Assembly (NCBI GenBank): GCA_910584595.1
Contig: CAJUBQ010000017.1
Location: 1 to 63,750 of the forward strand
Length of the DNA: 63,750 nucleotides
Source of the DNA: an uncultured Eubacterium sp.
Lineage (GTDB): Bacteria; Bacillota; Clostridia; Lachnospirales; Lachnospiraceae
Direction of reading: 5' to 3'
The notes under the pieces were generated by a model that saw only the letters and a list, made by a program, of their open reading frames with translations, was not told the origin of the DNA and made no database searches. This document shows positions 1 through 8,442 of this stretch, one piece after another. Both the position numbers and the translations under genes were made by a program. Numbering within the stretch: position 1 is the first letter of the stretch; each line of letters begins with the position of its first letter.

Positions 1-155
1 ATCCCCTGATACAATTAGTCTAAATACCAAGCAGACACTACACTAGTGCTCCATCCGGCCAGAAATTAGAAATTATTACAGCCTGATTCACATCATTGCT
101 GCGTTAAAATTTCTAGTCGATGGAACCACATCGCCGTCAAAATTAATGCTTTAAG

Positions 156-180
156 ATAACATTTTCTAATAAAATGTTAT
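156..180 (+). repeat. left 25-bp site, candidate recombinase or operator site
   Basis: The site has half-sites ATAACATTTT and AAAATGTTAT separated by the asymmetric spacer CTAAT. The same 25 bases occur on the opposite strand at 444-468. Ten-base half-sites around a 5-base asymmetric core is the layout of a tyrosine-recombinase crossover site, but it would also suit a dimeric HTH operator. The identity is seen; the function is inferred. Confidence 0.6.
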
Positions 181-211
181 CTATTTATATTCTATAACAA
201 TTTCTTTTCTT

Positions 212-241
212 TTGCAATACCAATGAAAAAATTGGCATAAT
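212..241 (+). promoter_or_regulatory. candidate rightward promoter inside the 156-468 segment
   Basis: TTGCAA (212-217) and CATAAT (236-241) are separated by 18 bases. Transcription would run through the right 25-bp site into the XRE gene and the polysaccharide locus. The match is moderate, and this is the best + strand candidate before the XRE gene. Confidence 0.4.
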
Positions 242-280
242 TCACTGATTTCCTTCCGATCCAATCAAAAAAATATGGAA

Positions 281-309
281 AATATATACAAATATTATCA
301 GATAAGCAA
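281..309 (-). promoter_or_regulatory. candidate leftward promoter inside the 156-468 segment
   Basis: On the minus strand TTGCTT (304-309) and TATATT (281-286) are separated by 17 bases. It points away from the locus in the present orientation. If the segment inverts, this promoter would drive the locus instead. AT-rich DNA gives such matches by chance, so confidence is limited. Confidence 0.35.
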
Positions 310-443
310 GATAAGAACTATGAGTATAATAATATAAAAATTTTATTAAATTTCTTTGCTTTAACCATATCCCGAAAATTATCAGCCGCCCTTTTTTCCT
401 TATTTTCTGCGGGTTTCCAGACTCATAACTACATGCACAAAGC

Positions 444-468
444 ATAACATTTTATTAGAAAATGTTAT
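444..468 (-). repeat. right 25-bp site, inverted copy of 156-180
   Basis: This is an exact reverse-complement copy of the site at 156-180, including the asymmetric 5-base spacer (here ATTAG on the + strand). It ends 43 bases before the XRE start codon. The spacer asymmetry gives the two sites opposite directions, which would allow inversion of the segment between them. Confidence 0.6.
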
Positions 469-511
469 GCTTTTGTAATGTACAATCGTGCGAATATAAA
501 TGGAGGCATTT

Positions 512-880
512 ATGAAAGAAATAGATTATGGCAGGATAGGTATGCGGATCCGCCAGGTTCGGAAGATGAAGGGCTGGTCGCAGGATGCGCTTGCAAAAAA
601 GTGCGGCATCAGTATGTCATTTCTGGGACACATTGAGCGGGGTACAAGGATTATGAGTCTGGAGACGTTTGCACGTATCTGTTCCACGCTGGAGGCAGGT
701 GCGGACGAGCTGCTCTGGGGTGTGCCTCATCCGTCAGATGCAGTGTTGGATATGTGGAATCCAACAGAGGAGAATGCGGATAAGAATTCGGAGAAAAAGA
801 AAAAAAGCGCTGCAAATGACAGTTATTCTATGTATGTCAGGATTATGAAGTCGGTGGCTGAGATTATGAGTGAAGCATAG
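512..880 (+). CDS. XRE-family HTH regulator at the head of the locus
   Basis: A 122-residue DNA-binding protein. A Cro/CI-type helix-turn-helix occupies about residues 5-65 (IRQVRKMKGWSQDALAKKCG, followed by SMSFLGHIERG). The rest is a hydrophilic, lysine-rich linker and a short C-terminal helix of unknown role. ATG 512 is chosen over ATG 500 because GGAGG lies at 502-506, ideally spaced for 512. It ends 11 bases before the first glycosyltransferase, so it is probably cotranscribed with the locus and may autoregulate through the dyads upstream. Small XRE proteins often lead clostridial polysaccharide loci; the targets here are not known. Confidence 0.85.
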   Translation: MKEIDYGRIGMRIRQVRKMKGWSQDALAKKCGISMSFLGHIERGTRIMSLETFARICSTLEAGADELLWGVPHPSDAVLDMWNPTEENADKNSEKKKKSAANDSYSMYVRIMKSVAEIMSEA

Positions 881-891
881 GAAGAAAAGAA

Positions 892-2196
892 ATGTCAGAT
901 TCAAAAAAAGCAGTGCTGATGCTTGCCTCCGTCGCATCCATGATTGACCAGTTTAATATGCCGAATATTCGTCTGCTGCAGGAAATGGGATATGAGGTGC
1001 ATGTGGCCTGCAATTTTAAGGAAGGCAATACCTGTGACGCAAGGCGGATCAGGAAGCTGAAAGAGACACTGGCTTCCATGCAGGTTGTGTGGCATCAATG
1101 GGATTGTCCAAGAGATGTTGCTTCCATTAAAAAGTGTTGGAATGCTTATTGTCAGCTGCGAAGGTTTTTTAGGGACAATACGTTTGCGTGGATGCACTGC
1201 CATTCCCCGGTAGGAGGGGCGTTAGCAAGAATAGCGGCAAGGACGGGAAAAATCAGGGTGATCTATACGGCGCATGGATTTCATTTTTATCGCGGAGCGC
1301 CGCTTCGAAACTGGATGTTTTATTATCCGGTGGAAAAACTGCTTGCGGGATGGACGGATGTGCTGATTACGATTAATCGGGAAGATTATCGGTTTGCCGG
1401 ACGCAGATTAAAGGCAGGCGCAGTTTGCTATATTCCGGGAGTGGGAATTGATGTGGAGAGATTTTCGGATTCAGATGGGCATGAGCATCCGAAAGTGAAG
1501 GATGCTCATTTTTTGAAAAAATATGATATTCCGCAAAACGCAGTAGTTTTTCTTTCGACGGGTGAACTGAACCGAAGAAAAAACCATCGGGTAGTTCTGG
1601 CTGTGCTGGCAGCGTTGAAAAGAGACGATGTTTATTATTTGATTTGCGGGCAGGGGCCGCAGCGGGAGGAATTACAGCGGGAGGCTGAAAGACTTGGCAT
1701 TGAAAGATATGTGCGGATGCCTGGTTATCAGGAAGAAATGCCGTGGATTTATCGAAATGCCGATATTTTTATCTTTCCATCCTTACAGGAAGGGCTGCCG
1801 GCGGCATTGATGGAAGCGATGGCGGCAGGGTTGCCCTGTGTGGTTTCGGATATCAGGGGAAATCGGGAGCTGATCCCAAAGAGTGAAAGGTTTTCGTTGA
1901 ATCATGCCAAAGCGTCCTGCGGTGTTGTGGATTCAAAAAAACGTTTTGGCGGGAGATATTCCTATGGGTATTCGCAGGAGTTATTGACGATACTTAAGCG
2001 GATGCTGGACGACATCCGGTACAGAGAAATGTGTGGATGTTTGAATCAGAAGCATGTGAAAAAATATGGGCTTACAGCTGCAGAAACACGAATGAGAAAG
2101 ATTTATGAAATGGAGGAAGCTTATGCCTCAGGTATCAGTCATTATGCCAGTATTCAATATGGATCAGGAAAGCGATATTCTGCAGACAGCCGTTGA
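892..2196 (+). CDS. GT4-family glycosyltransferase
   Basis: A 434-residue cytoplasmic GT-B enzyme that probably adds a sugar to a lipid-linked or growing glycan. The N-terminal acceptor half contains the HCHSPVGG and YTAHGFHFY segments. The C-terminal donor half has the GT4 pattern (GELNRRKNH, CGQGPQREEL, then EGLPAALMEAMAAGLPCVVSD around residue 300). It resembles EpsD/CapM-type exopolysaccharide transferases. The last 25 or so residues overlap the next gene by 74 bases and look unlike the family, so the original stop may have been lost. Donor and acceptor cannot be told from sequence. Confidence 0.85.
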   Translation: MSDSKKAVLMLASVASMIDQFNMPNIRLLQEMGYEVHVACNFKEGNTCDARRIRKLKETLASMQVVWHQWDCPRDVASIKKCWNAYCQLRRFFRDNTFAWMHCHSPVGGALARIAARTGKIRVIYTAHGFHFYRGAPLRNWMFYYPVEKLLAGWTDVLITINREDYRFAGRRLKAGAVCYIPGVGIDVERFSDSDGHEHPKVKDAHFLKKYDIPQNAVVFLSTGELNRRKNHRVVLAVLAALKRDDVYYLICGQGPQREELQREAERLGIERYVRMPGYQEEMPWIYRNADIFIFPSLQEGLPAALMEAMAAGLPCVVSDIRGNRELIPKSERFSLNHAKASCGVVDSKKRFGGRYSYGYSQELLTILKRMLDDIRYREMCGCLNQKHVKKYGLTAAETRMRKIYEMEEAYASGISHYASIQYGSGKRYSADSR

Positions 2197-3043
2197 TTCC
2201 ATAAAAAATCAGACGTATCAGGACTGGGAACTGCTCATTTGTGATGACGGTTCGGCAGACGGTACGCTGCAGGAGCTTAGAAAGCTTGCTCATACAGATA
2301 AAAGGATACGGATCCTGTACAGCCTGAAAAATCACAAGGCCGGATGGGCCAGAAATGCCTGTATTCGGGCAGCAAGAGGCCGATTTATTGCGATTATGGA
2401 TGCAGATGATATTGCGGATGTTCATAGGCTTGAGATACAGACAAATTTTTTAAACAGGCATCCCGAATATGCGTTTGTCGGAAGTCATGCATGGATGCTG
2501 GATGATCGGGGCATATGGGGACTGCGCAGGATGGAAGCAATGCCGGATGTCAGATCTTTTTTGGATACGCTGCCATTTGTGCATCCTTCGGTGCTGCTGC
2601 GTACAGAGGTTGTGCGGGCTGTGCATGGGTATAGACAGACACCCGCATTCTATCGTGTGGAAGATTATGAGTTTTTGATGCGGCTGTATGCATATGGCTA
2701 TCGTGGATATAACATACAAAAACCGCTGCTCAGCTACCGGGAAGATGCGCGCGCTTATCACAGGCGGAAATATCGGTATCGGATAACAGAATGCAGAATG
2801 AGATACCGGGGATTTCAGTCTCTTGGAATTTTACATGGTAATCTGTATTATGTGATAAAACCGCTGGCAGCGGGATTGATTCCTGCGTTCATCATGCGTA
2901 AAAACAGGGAAAAACGTTTTAGGATGCAGGAAAAAACAAAAAACGTTTTATGGTGCAGGGAAAAACGCTTTATAGTACAGGGAAAAACAAGAAAAAAACA
3001 GGGAAAAACGCTTTGCGGTGTAGGAGAAAAATCAAATGAGTGA
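2123..3043 (+). CDS. GT2-family glycosyltransferase
   Basis: A 306-residue GT-A transferase. The N-terminus reads VSVIMPVFNMDQ, followed by DDGSADGT and the metal-binding IMDADD near residue 95; a downstream RVEDYEFLMR segment matches the acceptor-side ED motif. ATG 2123 is preferred because GGAGG lies at 2112-2116. It starts inside the end of the upstream GT4 gene. The last 45 residues are very basic and are encoded by a degenerate A-rich tandem repeat (2905-3015), probably a slippage-expanded tail rather than part of the fold. The sugar is unknown. Confidence 0.85.
   Translation: MPQVSVIMPVFNMDQESDILQTAVDSIKNQTYQDWELLICDDGSADGTLQELRKLAHTDKRIRILYSLKNHKAGWARNACIRAARGRFIAIMDADDIADVHRLEIQTNFLNRHPEYAFVGSHAWMLDDRGIWGLRRMEAMPDVRSFLDTLPFVHPSVLLRTEVVRAVHGYRQTPAFYRVEDYEFLMRLYAYGYRGYNIQKPLLSYREDARAYHRRKYRYRITECRMRYRGFQSLGILHGNLYYVIKPLAAGLIPAFIMRKNREKRFRMQEKTKNVLWCREKRFIVQGKTRKKQGKTLCGVGEKSNE
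2905..3015 (+). repeat. degenerate tandem repeat in the 3' end of the GT2 gene
   Basis: Four imperfect units built on CAGGGAAAAACGCTTT, spaced about 20-45 bases apart, encode a run of Arg/Lys-rich residues (EKRF, EKTK, GKTR, GKTL). The repeats lie wholly inside the coding sequence, just before the ribosome site of the next gene. Confidence 0.7.
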
Positions 3044-4871
3044 TATTAAAATATTTGTAACGCATACGCCGGACAGCAGAAATGTGCGTATTCGGCATCC
3101 GCTTTTTTATCATGTTGCAGCCGGGAGTGAATTGTGGAAAAGTCCGATACCGAAAGATATGCTTGTGGATCATACAGGAGAACATATTTCGGGTAAAAAC
3201 AGGTCTTACTGCGAACTGACCACACAGTACTGGGCCTGGAAAAATGTGGAAGCGGATTATTATGGGTTTTGTCATTACCGCCGTTATTTTTCCTTTGCGC
3301 CGCATCTGCTTCAGGAGGCTGACTGTGGCTGTCTCGTCTATCCTGATATAAATAAAAATCTGCAAAAAACATTATGTATGGGAGAGGAAAATATCCGGCG
3401 TACAGCGCAGGCACATGATTTTTTAATTGCGAAAGGAATACCGGTACAGGCTCTCCATGCAGGCAGTGTCTATGAACATTATAAAAAAGCGGAAGGGCTG
3501 CATATTCGTGATCTGCAGCTGTTTTACAAAATATTGTGTAGAAAATTTCCACATCTTGCGTCTGCTGCGCGTTCTTATTTGAATGGAAAGGTGTTTTATC
3601 CATGCAATATGTTTCTGATGAACAGGGAGTTGTTTTTTGAATATTCGGATATGCTGTTTCAGATTTTGGATGCGTTTGAACGACGGGCGGATATGAGCTT
3701 GTATTCGCAGGAAGGATGCCGTACACCGGGGCATCTTGGCGAACGGTTTGCGGGAATTTATTATGAGTATCTCAAACAGAAGGGCGGATACCGGCTTGGA
3801 GAACTGCAGATGGCGATGGTAGAACATACAAAGATTTTGAGTGTTTCCGGGCCGGATGCAGAAGAAATACCGGTTGTATTGTCAGCAGACAGTCATTATG
3901 TGCCGGTTCTGGCTGTCTGTCTGCGGTCGCTTACAGACTGTATGGATGCCGCCCGCACATACCATATTTATATTTTTCATACGGATATCGGGGAGGAAGA
4001 CCAGAAGATATTTTTGGAAACATTTTGTTCTGGGCAGGTACAGATGGATTTTGTGGATATCAGCACTCGTACGGCTGGATATCATCTGCGGGCAAAAGGG
4101 CATATTTCGGCAGAGACATATTACCGGTTTTTCATACCGGATATTTTAAAAGACTGCAGGAAAGCAGTTTATTTGGACGCTGATTTAATCGTCCGCAGGG
4201 ATATTGCGCAGCTATATGACCTGCAGCTAGGGAACGCGCTGCTGGCGGGGGCTTTAGATCCGGATTTCATCGGCCAGTATTATGGGGCAAATCCGGATAC
4301 GAGACAGTATTGTAAAAAAACGCTAAAGCTAAAAGATCCATGTTCTTATATGCAGGCGGGAGCGCTCGTGATGAATGTAGAGGCTTTCAGACAACAGATC
4401 AGCACAAAAGAGCTGTTTCAGATGGCAGAGAGCCATGATTACCGGTATTCCGATCAGGATATTTTAAATATTGTATGCGAAGGGCGAATGAAAAAGCTGG
4501 ACCTGAGATGGAATGTATTGACAGACAGCGGCCATAGACGAAGGAAAGTTATTCAGTCGGCGCCGGCTCATATTCTGGAGGAATATGAACGAGCCAGGCA
4601 GCAGCCGTATATCATCCATTATGCAGGCGGCTGTAAGCCCTGGAACGACCCGAGGGAGGATTTTGCCTGTGAATTTTGGCGTACGGCCAGGCGAACACCT
4701 TACTATGAGGCGCTTTTGTCCGGGATCGCGCCGCAGAGAGAAAACGGCACATTTTTAAAGAAGACGACGGATCTGTCCGTGGAATTTCTGAGACGCACAG
4801 CGAAAAAAGCGCTTCCGCAGGGCAGCAGGATCCGCAGAGCCGTGGGCGGATGGTATTGGAGGCTGAAATGA
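3036..4871 (+). CDS. DUF4422-GT8 fusion glycosyltransferase
   Basis: A 611-residue two-domain protein. Residues 1-265 are a DUF4422 domain (KIFVTHTPDS, the YCELTTQYWAWKN segment, GFCHYRRYF), a glycosyltransferase-like family common in capsule loci. Residues 270-560 are a GT8 domain: PVVLSADSHYVPVLAVCLRS, then the DxD motif YLDADLIVRRD, then an IIHYAGGCKPW segment near the end. It starts within the stop of the upstream GT2 gene, with TAGGAG upstream, and ends by ATGA overlap with the permease gene. It could add two consecutive residues. GT8 enzymes are retaining and often use UDP-glucose or UDP-galactose. Confidence 0.85.
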   Translation: MSDIKIFVTHTPDSRNVRIRHPLFYHVAAGSELWKSPIPKDMLVDHTGEHISGKNRSYCELTTQYWAWKNVEADYYGFCHYRRYFSFAPHLLQEADCGCLVYPDINKNLQKTLCMGEENIRRTAQAHDFLIAKGIPVQALHAGSVYEHYKKAEGLHIRDLQLFYKILCRKFPHLASAARSYLNGKVFYPCNMFLMNRELFFEYSDMLFQILDAFERRADMSLYSQEGCRTPGHLGERFAGIYYEYLKQKGGYRLGELQMAMVEHTKILSVSGPDAEEIPVVLSADSHYVPVLAVCLRSLTDCMDAARTYHIYIFHTDIGEEDQKIFLETFCSGQVQMDFVDISTRTAGYHLRAKGHISAETYYRFFIPDILKDCRKAVYLDADLIVRRDIAQLYDLQLGNALLAGALDPDFIGQYYGANPDTRQYCKKTLKLKDPCSYMQAGALVMNVEAFRQQISTKELFQMAESHDYRYSDQDILNIVCEGRMKKLDLRWNVLTDSGHRRRKVIQSAPAHILEEYERARQQPYIIHYAGGCKPWNDPREDFACEFWRTARRTPYYEALLSGIAPQRENGTFLKKTTDLSVEFLRRTAKKALPQGSRIRRAVGGWYWRLK

Positions 4872-5659
4872 TAGGAAAGATAACCGCAAGGCTGCAGGGG
4901 TTGTACAGATACCGGGCATTGGTAAAGCAGCTGGTGTTAAAGGATCTGAAACTGAAATACAGGAGGAGCTTTCTCGGGTATGTGTGGAGTGTTCTGAATC
5001 CGCTGATGGTCATGGTAGTCATGTATCTGGTGTTTTCCCGCATGTTTCGGTTTGATGTACCGAATTATCCTGCGTATCTGATTATCGGTCAGGCAGTGTT
5101 TAACTTTATGACCGAAGCGACGAATCAGGCAGTGTATTCGATTACGGGCAACAGTGCGCTTTTAAAAAAAGTCTATGTACCGAAGTATGTATTCACGTTA
5201 TCAAAGGTAAGCAGCTCTTTGGTGAATCTGCTGTTTTCTCTGGGAGCCATGGTTATTGTGTTTATTTTTTCCAAAGTGCGGTTTTCCTTGTATATGCTTT
5301 GTATCCCTGTGGTCATGCTGGAATTGTATTTGTTCAGCCTGGGGCTGGGGCTGTTTCTGGCGCAGGCGGCGGTGTTTTTTCGGGACATCCAGTATATTTA
5401 TAGTGTACTGACGACGGCCTGGATGTATGCAACCCCTATTTTTTATCCGATGGAGCAGCTCTCAGAGGGAATGCAGAAATGTATACGGGCGGTAAATCCG
5501 ATGTTTCATTATGTCACGCAGTTTCGGACGCTTGTACTGGACGCTGCGCTGCCGGATCTGCATTCAGTGGTTTATGGATTTGCACTGGCGTTTATGTTCC
5601 TGATTTTGGGGACATGGTCATTTTTAAAGACACAAGATCAGTTTATTCTATATATATAA
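4868..5659 (+). CDS. wzm: ABC-2 type polysaccharide exporter permease (Wzm-like), first copy
   Basis: A 263-residue membrane subunit with six predicted helices. The N-terminal amphipathic stretch LVLKDLKLKYRRSFLGYVWSV and the C-terminal NPMFHYVTQFRTLV segment are typical of Wzm, TagG and RgpC. With the following ATPase it should export a lipid-linked polysaccharide. ATG 4868 overlaps the upstream stop as ATGA and has GGAGG at 4858-4862; the upstream ATG 4850 has no good ribosome site. A second, distinct permease is encoded at 37586-38932. Confidence 0.9.
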   Translation: MIGKITARLQGLYRYRALVKQLVLKDLKLKYRRSFLGYVWSVLNPLMVMVVMYLVFSRMFRFDVPNYPAYLIIGQAVFNFMTEATNQAVYSITGNSALLKKVYVPKYVFTLSKVSSSLVNLLFSLGAMVIVFIFSKVRFSLYMLCIPVVMLELYLFSLGLGLFLAQAAVFFRDIQYIYSVLTTAWMYATPIFYPMEQLSEGMQKCIRAVNPMFHYVTQFRTLVLDAALPDLHSVVYGFALAFMFLILGTWSFLKTQDQFILYI

Positions 5660-5722
5660 AAACAGCAAGTGTATCGTTTGGGAGTGAACAGTAACCGGAA
5701 AGGAAAACAGAAGGTATCCAGG

Positions 5723-6511
5723 ATGCAGGACAGATGGAAAAAAGACGCGGGGCAGCCGGAAAAAGATCATGTTGTGAAAGATCATATTGTGATCGATGTA
5801 GATCATGTGACGGTTCGTTTTAATATGGCGAGCCAGTCGGTAAATAATCTGAAAGAATATGTCATTAAGCTGGCAAAGCGGGAGCTGATGTTTCAGGAAT
5901 TTCTGGCTCTTAAGGATCTGGATCTCAAGGTGCATGCAGGAGAAGCGTGGGGAATTATCGGCAGGAATGGCGCAGGAAAATCTACGCTGCTAAAGCTGAT
6001 CTGCGGGATTTTAAAGCCGTATAAAGGTTCCGTCCGTGTGCAGGGCAGTGTGGCTCCTTTGATTGAGCTTGGAGCCGGGTTTGACGGAGAACTGACCGCG
6101 GAAGAGAATGTACTGCTGAACGGAACACTGATGGGATATTCGGAAAAATTTATGAAAGAGCGTATGGATGAGATTATTGCGTTTGCAGAGCTTAACGATT
6201 TTTTGGATATGCCGATTAAAAACTATTCTTCCGGTATGTCGGCAAGGCTTGGATTTGCAGTAGCGACAGTAGTTTGTCCGGATATTCTGATTTGTGATGA
6301 GGTATTGTCGGTCGGGGACTATCGGTTCCAGCAAAAATGTGAGGAACGCATGAGCCGGCTGCTTGAAGCAGGGACGACGCTGCTGTATGTGTCACATGAT
6401 AATGTATCGGTACAAAAGCTGTGCAGCCATGCATTATGGATTGAGCATGGCTGCGCAGTTATGAGCGGCCGGGCGGACAGCGTGTGCGCGGCCTATATGG
6501 AACAGGCATGA
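5723..6511 (+). CDS. wzt: ABC exporter ATPase (Wzt-like), first copy
   Basis: A 262-residue nucleotide-binding subunit. Walker A GRNGAGKST is at residues 80-88, the signature is SSGMSARL, Walker B is ILICDEV, and a switch histidine lies in YVSHD. It lacks the C-terminal carbohydrate-binding domain of classical O-antigen Wzt proteins, so it resembles TagH/RgpD cores and gives no chain-length clue. The start is uncertain: GTG 5669 also gives an open frame but lacks a ribosome site, while ATG 5723 has AAGG 9 bases upstream. It follows the permease directly and acts with it at the membrane. Confidence 0.88.
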   Translation: MQDRWKKDAGQPEKDHVVKDHIVIDVDHVTVRFNMASQSVNNLKEYVIKLAKRELMFQEFLALKDLDLKVHAGEAWGIIGRNGAGKSTLLKLICGILKPYKGSVRVQGSVAPLIELGAGFDGELTAEENVLLNGTLMGYSEKFMKERMDEIIAFAELNDFLDMPIKNYSSGMSARLGFAVATVVCPDILICDEVLSVGDYRFQQKCEERMSRLLEAGTTLLYVSHDNVSVQKLCSHALWIEHGCAVMSGRADSVCAAYMEQA

Positions 6512-6548
6512 ATGGGATGCCTGTAAAAGAGAGAAAGAGGATAAAAAA

Positions 6549-8387
6549 GTGGTAATTCAAAAGATTTTATTTCCACAGATTGGCAGATGTACAGAGCAGC
6601 AGATGTATTTTAGAGCTGCGGATGAGAGACAGGAAAAGAAAAAAGGAATCGTGTCGGCGGGCAAGATTAAATATCATTACAGCGAAAGACGGCTGCTGCT
6701 GAAAAAAGGAGAAGCTGTCAGATTTGATACGTATTTTAATGGATTTTCGATTGATAAATGGAAAAAATACACCTGTTTGGATCATCTGTTTCTTTGCCTG
6801 AATCTGCAGGGCAGAATCAAAGTAACGTTAGTGAGCAGGTATTTGCTGCATGAAAATACGATAGAAAAAATATTGAGTGAAACAATCGTGGATGCAGGAA
6901 GCAGACAGAATATTTCGTTTGATTATGATATCGGACATGCAAATGGGATGCTTGCGTTTGAGCTGGAAGCATTGAGCGAGGAAGGAACTTTGTATGGAGG
7001 AGCTTACTGCAGTGAAATTGCAAAGGAAAAGCTAAGAAATGTCAAAATCGGACTTGGAATCTGCACATTCCGAAGGGAAGATTATATAGAGAAAAATCTG
7101 CGTATTCTGAAAAAGGAAATTATGGAAAACAAAGATTGCGCATTATACGGCCATCTGGAAGTGTTTATTTCAGATAATGGGAAGTCGTTGGATGCAAAGG
7201 GGCTGCAGTCAGAGGATGTGCATATTTATCCCAATCTCAATCTGGGAGGCACAGGCGGATTTACAAGATGCCTGATAGAAATGAAGAGGGACGCAAAAAA
7301 GTCCGGGATCACACATGCGCTGCTGATGGATGATGATGTGGTAATAGAACCCCAGGCTTTGGAAAAGACCTATGTCTTATTAGCGCTTATGAAAGAGGAA
7401 TATCTGGATGCTTTTATCGGCGGCGCCATGCTGCGCTTAGACCAGCAGTTTATCCAGCATGAGAACGGCGCAGTCTGGCATCCGGATACAGGACTTGTGA
7501 GTCCGCTGAAAAACGGACTGGATTTAAGAAGATGCAGCAACTGTCTCTATAACGAGATTGAAGAATATGCAAATTATAATGCGTGGTGGTATTGCTGCTT
7601 TCCATTAAGCATAGCATCAGACGACAATCTGCCGTTTCCATTTTTTATCAAGGTAGACGACGTAGAATATTCAGTACGCAATAGGAAGCATTTGATCTTG
7701 ATGAATGGGATTTGCGTATGGCATGAACCGTTTGAAAACAAGTATTCTTCGAATCTGGAATATTATGTTGTGCGTAACCGCCTGATTATTTGTGCGTATC
7801 ATGGCTGCGGATACAATTTAAGGAGAGTCCTTCGCCAAATGCTGGCATTTTGCTTAAGAGAGATTACTTATTACCGGTATAAAAATGTAGATTTATACCT
7901 GCGCGGAGTCAAAGATTTTTTAAAAGGCCCGCGGTGGCTGATGCATCAGGATGGAGAAGCATTGAATCTGGAACTGATACGAACCGGCTATCAGGCACAG
8001 GAATTAGATACGCTTGATATGGGATTTAATTACCCGGCTTACGAAGCAAGCAGAGAGGATTATGGACAGGGCAGCTCAAGAAAAAAAAGAATCCTGACAC
8101 TGAATGGTCTGCTGCTGCCCGCAAAGGGAGAAAATATCGTACCGATGGCTTCTGTCCGGGGCGTTCATTTCTATAGACGCAGCCGGGTTATGAACTATGA
8201 TATTACGAGTAATAAGGCGTTTATTACCGAGCGTTCTATGATACAGACAGTAAAATCTTTAGTTAAAACGCTGCAGACAATGATCCTGACCATTAGAAAT
8301 TATGAGAAAGCCACAAAGGCATATCAGGCAGATGGAAAGCGTCTTATGACTTTAAAATTCTGGAAGCATTATTTAAAAATAAAGTAA
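6549..8387 (+). CDS. GlfT2-like GT2 glycosyltransferase (putative galactofuranosyltransferase)
   Basis: A 612-residue protein starting at GTG 6549 behind AGAGG. Residues 1-160 form a beta-rich N-terminal domain. The GT-A core carries GLGICTFRRE, the GGTGGF segment, a LMDDDV metal motif near residue 260 and FIKVDDVEYSVR, all as in mycobacterial GlfT2 and its relatives. A helical C-terminal domain of about 180 residues follows. GlfT2 adds galactofuranose from UDP-Galf; that donor needs UDP-galactopyranose mutase, which is not in the window, so donor identity is inferred. Confidence 0.8.
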   Translation: MVIQKILFPQIGRCTEQQMYFRAADERQEKKKGIVSAGKIKYHYSERRLLLKKGEAVRFDTYFNGFSIDKWKKYTCLDHLFLCLNLQGRIKVTLVSRYLLHENTIEKILSETIVDAGSRQNISFDYDIGHANGMLAFELEALSEEGTLYGGAYCSEIAKEKLRNVKIGLGICTFRREDYIEKNLRILKKEIMENKDCALYGHLEVFISDNGKSLDAKGLQSEDVHIYPNLNLGGTGGFTRCLIEMKRDAKKSGITHALLMDDDVVIEPQALEKTYVLLALMKEEYLDAFIGGAMLRLDQQFIQHENGAVWHPDTGLVSPLKNGLDLRRCSNCLYNEIEEYANYNAWWYCCFPLSIASDDNLPFPFFIKVDDVEYSVRNRKHLILMNGICVWHEPFENKYSSNLEYYVVRNRLIICAYHGCGYNLRRVLRQMLAFCLREITYYRYKNVDLYLRGVKDFLKGPRWLMHQDGEALNLELIRTGYQAQELDTLDMGFNYPAYEASREDYGQGSSRKKRILTLNGLLLPAKGENIVPMASVRGVHFYRRSRVMNYDITSNKAFITERSMIQTVKSLVKTLQTMILTIRNYEKATKAYQADGKRLMTLKFWKHYLKIK

Positions 8388-8442
8388 TGGAAGGCATACC
8401 AACATTGCAATATAAAATGAAATACAGCAAAAGGGGAATACG

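Larger units (their letters stand above)
1..511. other. non-coding head region of the polysaccharide locus
   Basis: No convincing gene is seen. Bases 1-155 are AT-rich with no recognisable element. Bases 156-468 hold two identical 25-bp sites in inverted orientation around a roughly 260-bp AT-rich segment with promoter-like sequences on both strands. Between the right site and the XRE start there is a short dyad, TTGTA-ATG-TACAA (474-486), and no clear promoter. A 67-codon minus-strand ORF (242-445) lies in the segment but has neither a clear ribosome site nor a recognisable product. Confidence 0.7.

Noticed and set aside
242..445. 67-codon minus-strand ORF between the two 25-bp sites
   Set aside because: No clear ribosome site, no known similarity, and composition of non-coding AT-rich DNA; it spans the candidate invertible segment.
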